Of a stretch of 32,066 nt of DNA, positions 11,181 to 20,493 are shown piece by piece; position 1 is the first letter of the stretch, and every line of letters starts with the position of its first letter. The notes under the pieces are model-generated. The model was not told the origin of the DNA, did no database searches, and saw nothing but the letters and a program-made list of their open reading frames with translations. Origin of the DNA: Fragilaria crotonensis (taxonomy: Eukaryota; Bacillariophyta; Fragilariophyceae; Fragilariales; Fragilariaceae); assembly GCA_022925895.1 (NCBI GenBank), contig JAKSYS010000699.1, positions 1 through 32,066 on the forward strand. Direction: 5' to 3'. A program made the position numbers and the translations under genes.

Positions 11181-11410
11181 TCAATTCTTATTATTCAACT
11201 CAAAAATATCTGAGATTTAGTTGCTGTGTACTTCACTTTTACAAACGCCTATAATTTTCACTAGAACAAGGCATGAATGCTGTTCCAGCAGTCATGTGGG
11301 CAATTCTCATTCAACTCAAAACTATCTGAGATTTCGTTGCTGTGTACTTCACTTTTCAAACGCTTATAGTTTTAACTAGAACAAGACATGAATGCCGTTC
11401 CAGCAGTCAT
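11181..11410. repeat. Two tandem 115-bp copies covering the 3' end of the SelO gene
   Basis: 11181-11295 and 11296-11410 are diverged copies (for example CTGAGATTTAGTTGCTGTG against CTGAGATTTCGTTGCTGTG). The second copy holds the last SelO codons and stop. In the first copy the same minus-strand codons are present (MTAGTAFMPCSS), but the TAA has become GAA and Ser has become Pro. So this is a duplicated, no longer translated copy of the gene's end. Confidence 0.8.
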
Positions 11411-13644
11411 GAATGCCTCTTCCGGCGTACGTCGGTAGTACTTTTGTTGTTCCAGAGTTCCCTCATCGTAGGGATTTTGTATGAGTGCATACAAATCATG
11501 TAGTTCATCATCATTGCCATTGGCGGCGTCGCTATACGCCTTGACCAGCATCCATTCGCGAAGCACGTATTTGGGGTTGCTCATTCTCATGCGTTCCCCG
11601 TCACCACTGGAAGTGTCTCCTACCACATCCGCCAACAGTGTACGCCATTGCGTGATCCACTCAAGGTACTGCTGACGATACGACGGCGTGAGCGGTTCGT
11701 AGAATGGACTCGCATCGCCATCGGCAACGACAACTTGGAGCATGGCTTCATACATGTCTGGGTCGTCATTTTCGTAGTCATCGAATTCTGCGGCAACCAT
11801 GGTCAGTTGTCGGAAGAATAGGTCCAATCCACACGGGTAATCTTCATGAGACTTCGAAGCGTGTTCCACAAATCATCGGCGATTTCCGCATCATCAGGGA
11901 ATCCCAATTTGCGTCGAAAGACAGCATCGACTTGATCTTCAAACAAGGTCTTGGCACGGATCATGAATTTATCAATCAACTCGTCAGTAGTATCAGCACC
12001 ACCCTCGGCAGCTGCAGCTGCGGCAATGACTGGAACCACAGACTCGACCAAGACTTGGTAATTCACATAGCCCGCGGCAGGTTGGTTCATGAATCCAAAG
12101 TGACTGCCACTTCTGTGAGTTTTGCAAAGGGAGATGAAAGAGGGAGTGAGATTAGCGGTTCACCAGACAAATTTTATACATGTATCGATGAAAACGTACC
12201 CAGTCCACTTGGCAAACAATGGATTGTACTCCTCCATGAATCCGAATGGTCCATAGTCCATCGTATGTCCGCCGACCAAACAATTATCAGCATTGAAATT
12301 TCCTTGGCAAAATCCGACACGAATCCATTCGGATGTCATTTGTGCCAATCGTTCTGCTGATCGCTCGAGCAAGATGGTTGCCGCACTGGCAATATCCTGT
12401 TGGTCGATAAAGGGAGTGTACGCTTCGTCGCGAAATTCGCGATAGCAGGCATGCCACACCAACTCTTGCAATTCTTTCCATTCCAACGTTGTCGTATCGT
12501 AACGAGGTTGTTGGTTTGGGGCATCGGAATCTTGTGACTTTTGTGGTTGTTGCTTCTTATTGACGCGTCGGGCAAAGAGATCGAAATGTCCAACCCGAAC
12601 AAAGGAAGGGGCAACGCGACATGCAATGGCACATGGTTCTCGAATCATGATATTTGGATCGACTTTTTCATTCCGCAATTGTGCCAACAATACTCTTCGT
12701 TCTTCCTCCGTGTAGCTCGCCAACCTGGGATCATCTTCTTCTGGGAGTTGCAATTTGGACCCCTCGGAATACCACGGTCGATTGACGGTATCAGTCCCAC
12801 TCACAACCAGGGAGAGTGCTCGTGTGGTTCGTACTCCTAGATAATGCATGGCCTCACTGGCTAGGAATTCTCGAATGGAACTCCGGAGGACGGCACGACC
12901 ATCGGCACCCCGACAGAACGGGGTCGGACCGCTGCCCTTGAGCTGCAATTCGTGATTGTGGAATTCTCCAATGGATATGGCACGCCCATCGCCGTAGCCA
13001 TTGCCAGTACCATAAGGACAATTGTTGGTGTATCGAGTTCCCATGATGGAGAGGGCATATGGTGTGGCCCAAGATTGAATAGTATTGGTACTGGTCGTGG
13101 TATCAGCACTGTCAGGAGCAATTTCAGTGTCAGTCGGAAGGCCATTGCCAGAAACAAAATTGAGGAATTCTGGAGATTCGAGTGTCGATTCGGAAAGGTG
13201 CAATAGGTTCTTGGCAACATCTTGTGATGCGAGAATCAAGCGCGGATCCCTCAATCCCGTTGGTTCCACGAGAACATAATGCCCATTAAAGACTTGACGT
13301 TTGGTGCGGTTACTGTCTGTGTCCGACAAGCCCTCGAAGCGGCTGGATTTGGCTAAATTCTCTGGTGTTTCGGGTGATAATTGTTTGATCCAACTGTTTT
13401 GGAACTCAATCGAACGAAGGGATGTGGATTCCATGGTGGTCTTGTTCGGAGGAGCAATACTGAAGGCTCTCGCTGAAGGAATGGAAATTGACAGGTACGT
13501 GGATGTTGATGTTACTGCCAAAACTGCCAATGGCGTGAATTTCATGCTCTTCACAGATGTTGTTCTTGAAATTGAAAATGGAAATAAATGTCGAAATTGA
13601 GTCCTTGTGAAACGATAACCGAGCGCAACAACTTGGTGGGGCAT
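11372..13644 (-). CDS. SELENOO: SelO-family protein adenylyltransferase (AMPylator), two exons, one frame break
   Basis: SelO pseudokinases transfer AMP to Ser/Thr/Tyr of partner proteins in redox stress and act in mitochondria or bacteria. Family signatures are in order: LQLKGSGPTPFCRGADGRAV (Lys at ~236), LRSSIREFLASEAMHYLG, FVRVGHFDLFARR, the NADN catalytic/metal segment at ~451-454, and TMDYGPFGFMEEYNPLF (Asp ~463). HFGFMNQPAAG follows after the intron. The tail is FMSCSS-stop: Cys sits at the antepenultimate position where animal SelO has selenocysteine. The usual 'GHQFG.WAGQLGDGRA' loop is replaced by MGTRYTNNCPYGTGNGYGDG, a variant. Exon 1 is 13644-12200 and exon 2 is 12112-11372. Near 11817 one base is missing (ACCTATTCTTCC; an extra T restores Y-F-F-R-Q-L), giving about 728 aa. 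The first ATG gives an Arg-rich, acid-free leader. M34 (13545) opens a hydrophobic signal ending PSARA/F, plastid-like. Alternative: a recent pseudogene, but only one break is seen. Confidence 0.85.
12113..12199 (-). other. Spliceosomal intron of the SelO gene (87 bp)
   Basis: On the minus strand the donor is ACTGG|GTACGT (exon ends 12200) and the acceptor is ACTCACAG|AAGTGG (exon starts 12112). Splicing reads KWTG-SGSHFGFMNQPAAG, the expected SelO order of 'DYGPFG' then 'F.NQP'. Confidence 0.8.
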
Positions 13645-14324
13645 GCAGATCGCAAATCAAATCAGGGCAAAGTGTATTCGAAGTATCTGATACGAGTTGG
13701 GACTGTGATGAGTGGGATGTACTGGTACACGTCGTTAACACAGTTGATTAAGAGTGTTTTGTGATTCAACCTTGCGCTTGCAATTATATGATCGATGACT
13801 GATGAGTTGGTGACAGTGACGATATGTGTAGGTGTATGATACGTCAATGCTGGTACGAATAGCACGGAACCAGCAACCCAGTGTGCCAACCAGCCATGGG
13901 AAATGGAAAAAAATGTAAGAACAGGTGGCGACTGGCGACCCGGACAACAACATGCCCGAGACAGTACCAGGCATTTGCGTACAAAATACATGACGATGTC
14001 ACGGACGACGTGGTTCAGCGTCACGAATCACGAATCACGAGACTCACACATCCTGGCGCATTCACAACAGTACTGTAGCTGTACTCCAGTACTCCGACTA
14101 CAGTAGCACACCTCTGTTCTCTCAGTATGTTACTGTCTTACTGTAGTACTGTATGTCGGTACATTGAACGTGCAGACATCAGTACTGTGACGTGGGCGCT
14201 GACGTCAAAAGAGTGAAACCTTGCCGGACCCAATTCTGACCACACGTTCTGTTGCTGCGTCGCCATTGTATCTCGCCACGATATAAAACCGGTTTCACGC
14301 TGTAGCGCGTTACGAGTTGAAACT
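13645..14324. other. Intergenic region upstream of SelO, with GTAC-word cluster
   Basis: No supported gene. 14066-14165 is dense in TACTGTA/GTACTCC words, including GTACTCCAGTAC (14081-14092), exactly shared with 7834-7845. Short CACGAAT repeats occur at about 14025-14038. Confidence 0.5.
14188..14207. promoter_or_regulatory. Paired CRE-like boxes TGACGT and TGACGTCA
   Basis: TGACGT at 14188-14193 and the full palindrome TGACGTCA at 14200-14207 are spaced 12 bp start to start, about 545-565 bp upstream of the first SelO ATG (minus strand). In diatoms, TGACGT-type boxes are known CO2/cAMP response elements bound by bZIP factors. Whether they act on SelO is inference. Confidence 0.4.
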
Positions 14325-15371
14325 GGGAATGCCTAATGCACTAAAACTTAAGGAGCAAACTAAAGCCCCTAAACCAATCAGAATCCGCGGAGACGTCATA
14401 GGGGAGAGGGGTAAAAATAGTCATCTGAGGTGATCGTTATCTTATACATGCATATAAATGTATATTCAAATTGCACGCCGGCATCGCAACGCTACGTTTT
14501 CAACGTCCAGTTTTGAAATTAGATAAGGAAAATAGTACTGCACTATTAAACTTACGTAGTCCACAGTAGGTAGAATCACGTAGAAACGGTCTTGAAAAGA
14601 CTGGTACGCATCCGGATGAGCACAAAACAATTAAATTGTATTTTGCGACAATGGACCCTCAACTGTTGACAGTTGAGGGTCCATTCTCTTGTAGTTGACC
14701 CTTTTTTAACTTTCCAATCTGTATCCTCTATTCATGTAGCAATTGTAGTCTGTCAGTTGTAGTGACCATGGGAGTGAAGCTGTTTTGATTGATTTTCATC
14801 GCATTTTTTCCAAGGGTCTCACCTGACAACAACACCGGCGTACGGAAACATGTTGTATGGCGTACTGTCGTAGTAGCATTACTCGTACTGAAGTAGTTGC
14901 ATTCGTATCGATTTACTGTTTTTCATATCAATACATGTCACGTGCTACTGTAGTACACACGACGACAAACTCCCGTAGACATCCAGTATCAGACGATCGT
15001 TGATTTGTCTTCGTAGTATTTCAGGAGCCGATTTGTACGAAGACACGCCAACCTGGTACAATGTATGCATACAAGTCCTTGGTGTGCATACAGATTACGT
15101 ATATCGTATATATCGTATGCCCATGCATTTGCATAAATGAATGTGAGTTCAAAACTCGAATGCACATGAAGATCCTCTCTTACATGTCTAAGATTATGTA
15201 TGTATACGAATATGCATGATCGAATTTTTCAAAGCCTCGATCGAAGTGCTTTATTTAGAGAGGGGTGCAAATAGTCATTGAGGACGAAACTCGAAATGAT
15301 GACGTCTCCGCGGATTCTGATTGGTTTAGTGTTTAGTTTGCTCCTTAAGTTTTAGTGCATTAGGCATTCCC
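14325..15371. mobile_element. Non-autonomous Mutator-like (MULE) element with 9-bp target duplication
   Basis: Terminal inverted repeats of 75 and 73 bp lie at 14325-14399 and 15299-15371. Both read inward from GGGAATGCCTAATGCAC and finish at ...CGCGGAGACGTCAT. They differ only by a short patch (AAAGCCCCTAAA against AAACACTAAA). Immediately outside, GTTGAAACT is present as a perfect 9-bp direct repeat (14316-14324 and 15372-15380), the expected target-site duplication. Length 1047 bp. No long ORF is inside, so it needs a transposase from elsewhere. Inside each TIR lies a 26-27 bp box (GAGAGGGGTRMAAATAGTCA; 14404-14430 and 15258-15283) in direct, not inverted, orientation. TIR length and 9-bp duplication are typical of Mutator-like elements. 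The near-identical TIRs suggest a young insertion. Confidence 0.85.
14650..14685. repeat. Perfect 17-bp hairpin inside the Mutator-like element
   Basis: AATGGACCCTCAACTGT, a 2-nt spacer TG, then the exact complement ACAGTTGAGGGTCCATT. It is followed 20-30 bases later by a T6 run (about 14701). A perfect stem this long is unexpected by chance. It may be a small-RNA-like fold, a cruciform or a nested element scar; I cannot choose. Confidence 0.7.
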
Positions 15372-15380
15372 GTTGAAACT

Positions 15381-16738
15381 TGACGATGCGCTTGTTGCCT
15401 TTATTGAAAACAATAGCAAACGATTCATGATGCATCGCAAACGTTGAATGATTCATGATGACCAGTGTTCAGTGTTCAGTGGTCAAGATACAAGATGTAT
15501 TTTGCAGACATCCGGTGATTGCATTACGACCATGACGCGAACAATAGCAAGTACCTCGTAGCAAGCAGGTATGTGAAGCGCAAACACGCGAAAATGTGTG
15601 ACTTTGTCATGGCGCAATTCGTTAAATCCAGTAAGAACTATGGACATTGTTCAAGTTACATGTTGTTGTTGGGAAGCCGTTGAAATGATGACTTTCAAGT
15701 ACAGGCTTAATCTTTTCTGAATGATAATTGTCGATCAATGCTTTTTCGACCGATCAACGGCTCTCCAACAACAATCACAGCAATTGTGAATGGCATACCA
15801 GACGACATCATTACCACCACCAATACCAAACTAACATTCTTGTTTTTGTGCTTTCCTCTACAATAGTACTCCGAGTACGACTTGGACGTGCATTGGCAAA
15901 CTGCGCATGACGTTGAATAAAAATGTCTCCACAAGAAACGAGCCCCAACCGAGTTTGGAATACAGCACGAGGATATGCACGTAATGTCGTTCTCTCCCTT
16001 TGATCCGAGCCGGAGAACAGTTCTTGCCATAATCCCACCTGGCAGGGTTGTGATGCAAGGAATCATGACATTGTAACGTCAATTCGGTTCGAACAACACT
16101 GGCAACGGGATGATGATCATTAAAAGAATAACGTGACGTTTTGGCAAACATGTTGCACTGTTGCTGTTACGAAGAAATTGACCAAAAATAGTACTCCGAG
16201 CAGTAGTCATCAGGAGTAAGCATGATTGGGTCGTAGAGTGTAGACGAACTCGACCACAATTCTCCATCAAACCCTCATTTGACTCCTCCCAATTGTTGTC
16301 GACACTCGAGTACATTGTCGTTGTCGATTCTTATTTCATGACTTTGTTCTTTTTTCCTTCCCTTTATCGACACACGTCTAATATTTGGTGATACAAGTAT
16401 ATCAGGAAGGATACAATAATGTATGGAATCAAAAGGCAAAGCACCAAGAAGTTCAATATCATGATGACAGAGATGTGCGTGTTTGTGTATGTATGATTCT
16501 GTGTGTGTGATTGAGAGCGAACGAGAGGTGGGAATGGGAGAATGCTGTTGTGCTTGAATTGAATGATATGACGAATGTCATTGCCATTGGCTCGACACTC
16601 TACATGTACTTTTTACCGTCTACCATACCCGGGATACGGTACTAGAGTACCTCAATCCCACCACACCCAGAGTACGCGTCATTGATACACGGAAAGATGC
16701 GATTGGCACAATCGGCAATGACTCCTTTGAATATATAA
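15381..16738. other. Intergenic region, no supported gene
   Basis: Minus-strand ORFs of up to about 120 codons occur at 15707-16315 but overlap each other in different frames and show no recognisable motif, so none is called. A short TG-rich tract lies at 16473-16512. GTAC-type words are seen around 16610-16650. Confidence 0.45.
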
Positions 16739-17042
16739 CCCCAAACATTGAAAAGTGTAGGACAAAAAAAAGGACAATTTTTGGCGATCCTCGCTATCTC
16801 CAGATTTCCAATACCACTAAAATCGTAGTCGTACATCCTGTTCCTGACTTCATGACCTTTCCAAATCAGTGCTGCTTTCCTATTTTGTCCTAAAAATGGT
16901 GGAGTTACATTGATGCAAAGAAAGACCAATTTTGTGGTCGTCGCAAAACTTTTTGTCCTAAATGAATCGCTCTGGAAAGGACAAATTATCCAAAAATTCA
17001 CCGTACAAAAATCAATCTTCGGATATTTACGTGGTGAAATCC

Positions 17043-17410
17043 CGTGTTAAATCTCATCTTCACAATGATCATGACTGCTATCTCTGAATTTACCGACAAC
17101 ACTACTTTCTATCACAACAAAAAGCTCTGTCATGCCCATCTTGAGGGTATTGTGATCACTTTTTTGTGGTCTGGCATCTAATGGCTGCACAATCGGCACT
17201 TTCGTCAATTTTTAGATTTTCACGTGTTAAATTGCCGTGTTAAATATCATCTTCACAATGATCATGTCCCCTGTCCCCAAAAACACCGACAAGAACCCTT
17301 TCAATCATATCAAAAGGCTCTGTCCTGTCCACCTTTTGGGTCTTGCAATCACCTTCTTGCTGTCCGGCATCAAGTGACTGCACAATAGGCACTTTTGTCA
17401 TGGTCAACGA
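17043..17410. repeat. Two tandem copies of a 193-bp unit
   Basis: CGTGTTAAAT-TCATCTTCACAATGATCATG begins at 17043 and again at 17236. Downstream boxes match in order (AAAAGGCTCTGTC/AAAAAGCTCTGTC, then GCATCWARTG and CTGCACAAT, then GGCACTTT). A shorter relic (CGTGTTAAATTTCATTAA) follows near 17736. The copies are clearly diverged. Confidence 0.7.
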
Positions 17411-17836
17411 CAATCAACGCCAAACAACGCCAAATCACGCCAAATCTTGACAATTTCCGGGTTAGTTGTTGATCATCTCCGGGTGTGTTCGTAAAAAACA
17501 AGTCGTGTTTTGCTTTTTTGGGTCTTGTTATCGCTAAAACTTGCTGCCGAGACCATGTGGATTATGTAATTCGAAGTAACGTTCCATCTTATGCTCTGAC
17601 GTTAAATCTGAGTACGCAGAGCTGTAGATGACAACAAAGGCAACGTACAGTGAGTCATACAGCCCGATCCGTGACATACAGCGAGTAAGCCAACAAGATT
17701 ACGGGGTTATTATCGACATTAACACGGCACTCGCCGTGTTAAATTTCATTAACCCGTGATTTTAAGGTTACGTTTTGTCCTATTGCTAAATCCGCCAAAG
17801 GACAAAATGGGTTCGGCGATTCGGATAAATTATTTT

Positions 17837-17863
17837 TTTTTGTCCTACCCGGTAGGACAAAAA
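17837..17863. repeat. Perfect 13-bp hairpin TTTTTGTCCTACC / GGTAGGACAAAAA
   Basis: Arms 17837-17849 and 17851-17863 with a single central C. It sits at the right end of the proposed foldback element, where the left end has only one TTTTGTCCTAC arm. Confidence 0.65.
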
Positions 17864-17998
17864 TGTTTGGGGATAAGCATATTTGGCTAGTATAGCCGTA
17901 TGAATATACGGATAGAAGGATATGGGATATACTATGCTACACGACTGAGAATTACCGGTACAAATAGGTGGCACTGTACTTTCAGGCTGCCAATCGCA

Positions 17999-18031
17999 CA
18001 TCGTGACATCGTGACTCGTGACATCGTGACA
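17999..18031 (+). promoter_or_regulatory. Short CATCGTGA(C) repeats just upstream of the MFS gene
   Basis: Four GTGAC-containing words (CATCGTGAC, ATCGTGACT, CGTGACATC, GTGACACG) lie 40-70 bp before the ATG at 18070. They may be promoter or leader sequence; no factor is assigned. Confidence 0.35.
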
Positions 18032-18069
18032 CGCCACACCCCAACATTCTCCACAAACCTTCCACCAGC

Positions 18070-19956
18070 ATGTTGTTCGAACCCAAATCGTCGTCCTCCT
18101 CCTCCTCCTCCTCCTCGTTACCATCCTCACCAACATCAGTACCAATGTCAATTTCATCATTACCACCACTATCACAATCACAATCATCATCCATTCTGTT
18201 GTTAGTATCTGCCTTTTTGGCCGCAGGTACGACTGGTGGGACATCGTATGCGTTTGGGATATACGGACAGGCCTTGAAATCCAGTTTGCATTTGACGCAG
18301 AGTCAATTGGATACGATATCCTCTGCCAACTTTGCAGCAGGAATGATGAGCTGGATTCCAGGATTGATGGTGGACCAATGGGGAATTAAATTTGGTATGG
18401 TCGGGGGTGGAATGTTGGGTGCCATGGCACTCGTGTCATTCTGGGCAGTAGCGACGCAATGTGGACAAGATGAACGAGGACAAATGCAACACCATCAACA
18501 ACAAGTGCAGGATCAACCATTCAATACCAACACATTAGTCGCAATCCTAAGTAGTTGCGCAGTTGTCATATTCATGGCAAGTGCTCTCATTACAGGAAGC
18601 GTCTTCAAGATCATGGTAAAATCCACCTCGCAAGAGCACAGAGGACAGGCTGTGGGAGCCGCCAAGGGATACGTTGGACTTGGAAGTGGTGCCTATGCCG
18701 TTCTCTTTGAAAGTTTGCGACGGAGCACCGATTTGGACTTTTTGCCCATGGCCGCCTTTTTCTTCATTGCTGCAGCATCGTTACCAGCACTCTGTTTGTT
18801 ACCATCCAAACGAGACGAACATGTGGTCCGCACTGATACGACCACACACGCACATTATTACTCACTATACATGGGATTAGTTGCAATGGCCGTTCTTGTT
18901 GTTGGACAATCGATTGTCCAATTGCTGTCGTCAGATGACGATTTCGAGTCCAGCACTAACTCAAAACGCGAAACGAAAAACGAAACTCCAGATTATTTCA
19001 TGTCCCTCATGGTGCCACTTGTGTGGTTCGGTCCTATACTTGGATTGTTGATACTGCCGAGACGAAAATACGATTGTTTGTCCACCGATTTTCAGGACGC
19101 TGCGGATGACGAGGAATTTCTTTTGAAAACGGACGGGGACACGAAACCCAACATTCCATACACCACCGATGTCGTCGATGACTTTGAAGACGAAATTGAT
19201 CCCATTGGCAGTGGTTCGCAAGTGGCAACTCCAGTCCTTCACGACTTTACCCTCCGGCAAATGCTTGGAACAACGTCCGCCTGGCTCATGTTATGGACCT
19301 GTACCATCCTCGTGGGTGGAGGGACTGTCATGACCAATAATTTGGGTCAAATGGTACAGGCTCTGCGATTTGACCCCAAGGTAGTTCCCGCGGCATTGAG
19401 TCTCTTTAGTGTGGCACAATCCTTTGGTCGCGTCATGACGGGAAGTTGGAGTTCCATGGCCAAACGACGAACGTCATTCCTCATTCTGGCATCGGTGGCT
19501 GGTTTCGGGTCTCACGCAATTCTTGCCATTAGTACGGAACTAATGTCATTCATCGGAGGTGTCTTCTTGTCCGGCCTTGCCTTTGGTATGGTGTGGCCGC
19601 TCATGGTTCTCATCACTGGCGAACTATTCGGACCATCTCACGTTGGAGCAAACTACATGGTACGTTGACGCTACTTTTCGCCATGCTTTTGTGATTTACA
19701 CCTTCTCACTTGATCCTCATCAAAATGTCACTCGCAGTTTTATGACGGTCTCACTTGTGCCATTGGTACTCTTGCGCTCTCCAAATTTGTTGCCCAACGG
19801 GTGTACGAAAGTCATGTTGAGACTGGCACCACCACCTGTTATGGACCAGAGTGCTTCCGCGCCACCAACATGATCATTGCCGGCCTTTCGGCGACCTGCA
19901 TCCTGACGAGCTGTTGCCTTTGCTGTACAAAGCTTACGAAACAAACATATGGATAG
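18070..19956 (+). CDS. Nodulin-like major facilitator superfamily transporter, two exons
   Basis: Integral membrane carrier, 602 aa, substrate unknown. The N-terminal 40 residues are cytosolic and poly-Ser, encoded by a TCC microsatellite (18094-18114). TM1 starts at ILLLVSAFLAAGTTGGTSYAF. The following YAFGIYGQALKSSLHLTQSQ is the typical nodulin-like (PF06813) opening, and ANFAAGMMSWIPGLMVDQWG continues the N-terminal half. The two halves are split by a long acidic cytosolic loop (about residues 340-385, with FEDEIDPIGSG). The second half includes SFGRVMTGSWSS, the usual 'GR...G' loop of the family. Exon 1 is 18070-19659 and exon 2 is 19738-19956. The splice reads GANYM-FYDGLTCAIGTLAL and ends in a Cys-rich tail CCLCC then KLTKQTYG-stop. 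Length and 12-helix layout are normal. No frame breaks. Nodulin-like proteins include organic acid, metal and nitrogen carriers in plants, so no substrate is proposed. Confidence 0.88.
19660..19737 (+). other. Phase-0 intron of the MFS gene (78 bp)
   Basis: Donor CTACATG|GTACGT and acceptor CACTCGCAG|TTTTAT. The read-through frame stops two codons after the donor (VR-stop). Splicing adds 72 residues that continue the last transmembrane helix. Confidence 0.85.
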
Positions 19957-20493
19957 AATAGAACGCATCTGATTACATCATAACAATACTGTATTCATTG
20001 TAGCAGTTCAGACAACGCATGTGTTTTCCCCGTCGGAACAATACAACTCGAACGTTATATTTTGATGTCTCGAAAGACATTATATTGACACAGACCCTAT
20101 AGCAGCTTGAAGGTTTTGAGTGTCCTTTCATGTATATCTGCTGAAATCTATTTCAAAAATGGAACATTGGATCATGACATCACCAAACACCCAAACTCAA
20201 CCTCTCTGTTGACTTCATGACGCTCGTTTCGTTGCTCAACGACGATGGACAATGTTCACCACCATTACGGGAGGACGTTCGTCAGACAAGTAGTGGCTGT
20301 CCCAAGTCTTGCCGCGGCGTTTTGTTCGATGCTCGTGTCGTTGTTTGGCTTGATAATAAATATCATCAACAGCGACATCATCACGATCGTGTACTCGTCG
20401 TAGTGATGATGACGACGATGGTCGTTGACATGATCGTGTGCTCATGGCACGGACTGGATGAGTGGGGCGTTGTGTTGTGTTCTTCCTAGAATC
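19957..20493. other. Intergenic region, no supported gene
   Basis: Contains a 9-bp inverted pair CATCATCAC (20376-20384) and GTGATGATG (20403-20411) amid GATGAT-type simple sequence. Nothing else is recognised. Confidence 0.45.

Larger units (their letters stand above)
16739..17872. mobile_element. Possible foldback/MITE-like element with TTTTGTCCTA boxes
   Basis: The left end CCCCAAACATT...GTGTAGGACAAAAAAAA (16739-16769) is mirrored by TTTTTTTTGTCCTAC...AATGTTTGGGG (about 17834-17872). Outside both ends stands ATAA (16735-16738 and 17873-17876), a possible 4-bp target duplication, which could be chance. The words TTTTGTCCTA or AGGACAAA recur at least eight times inside (about 16759, 16771, 16893, 16951, 16978, 17775, 17800, 17838). 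A 120-codon minus ORF at 16642-17001 crosses the left boundary and is not recognised. No transposase is visible. Confidence 0.5.

Noticed and set aside
15707-16315. Overlapping minus-strand ORFs that could be a small gene
   Set aside because: Three frames are open in turn with no shared motif, no splice evidence that joins them and no recognisable domain.
18070-18090. tRNA B-box-like GTTCGAACCC
   Set aside because: Lies within the first codons of the MFS gene; no cloverleaf arms or A box at the right distance.
17900-18244. Poly-Pro/His ORF (+) and acidic ORF (-) around the MFS start
   Set aside because: Both are produced by the TCC/CAT simple sequence that encodes the Ser-rich N-terminus in the true frame.
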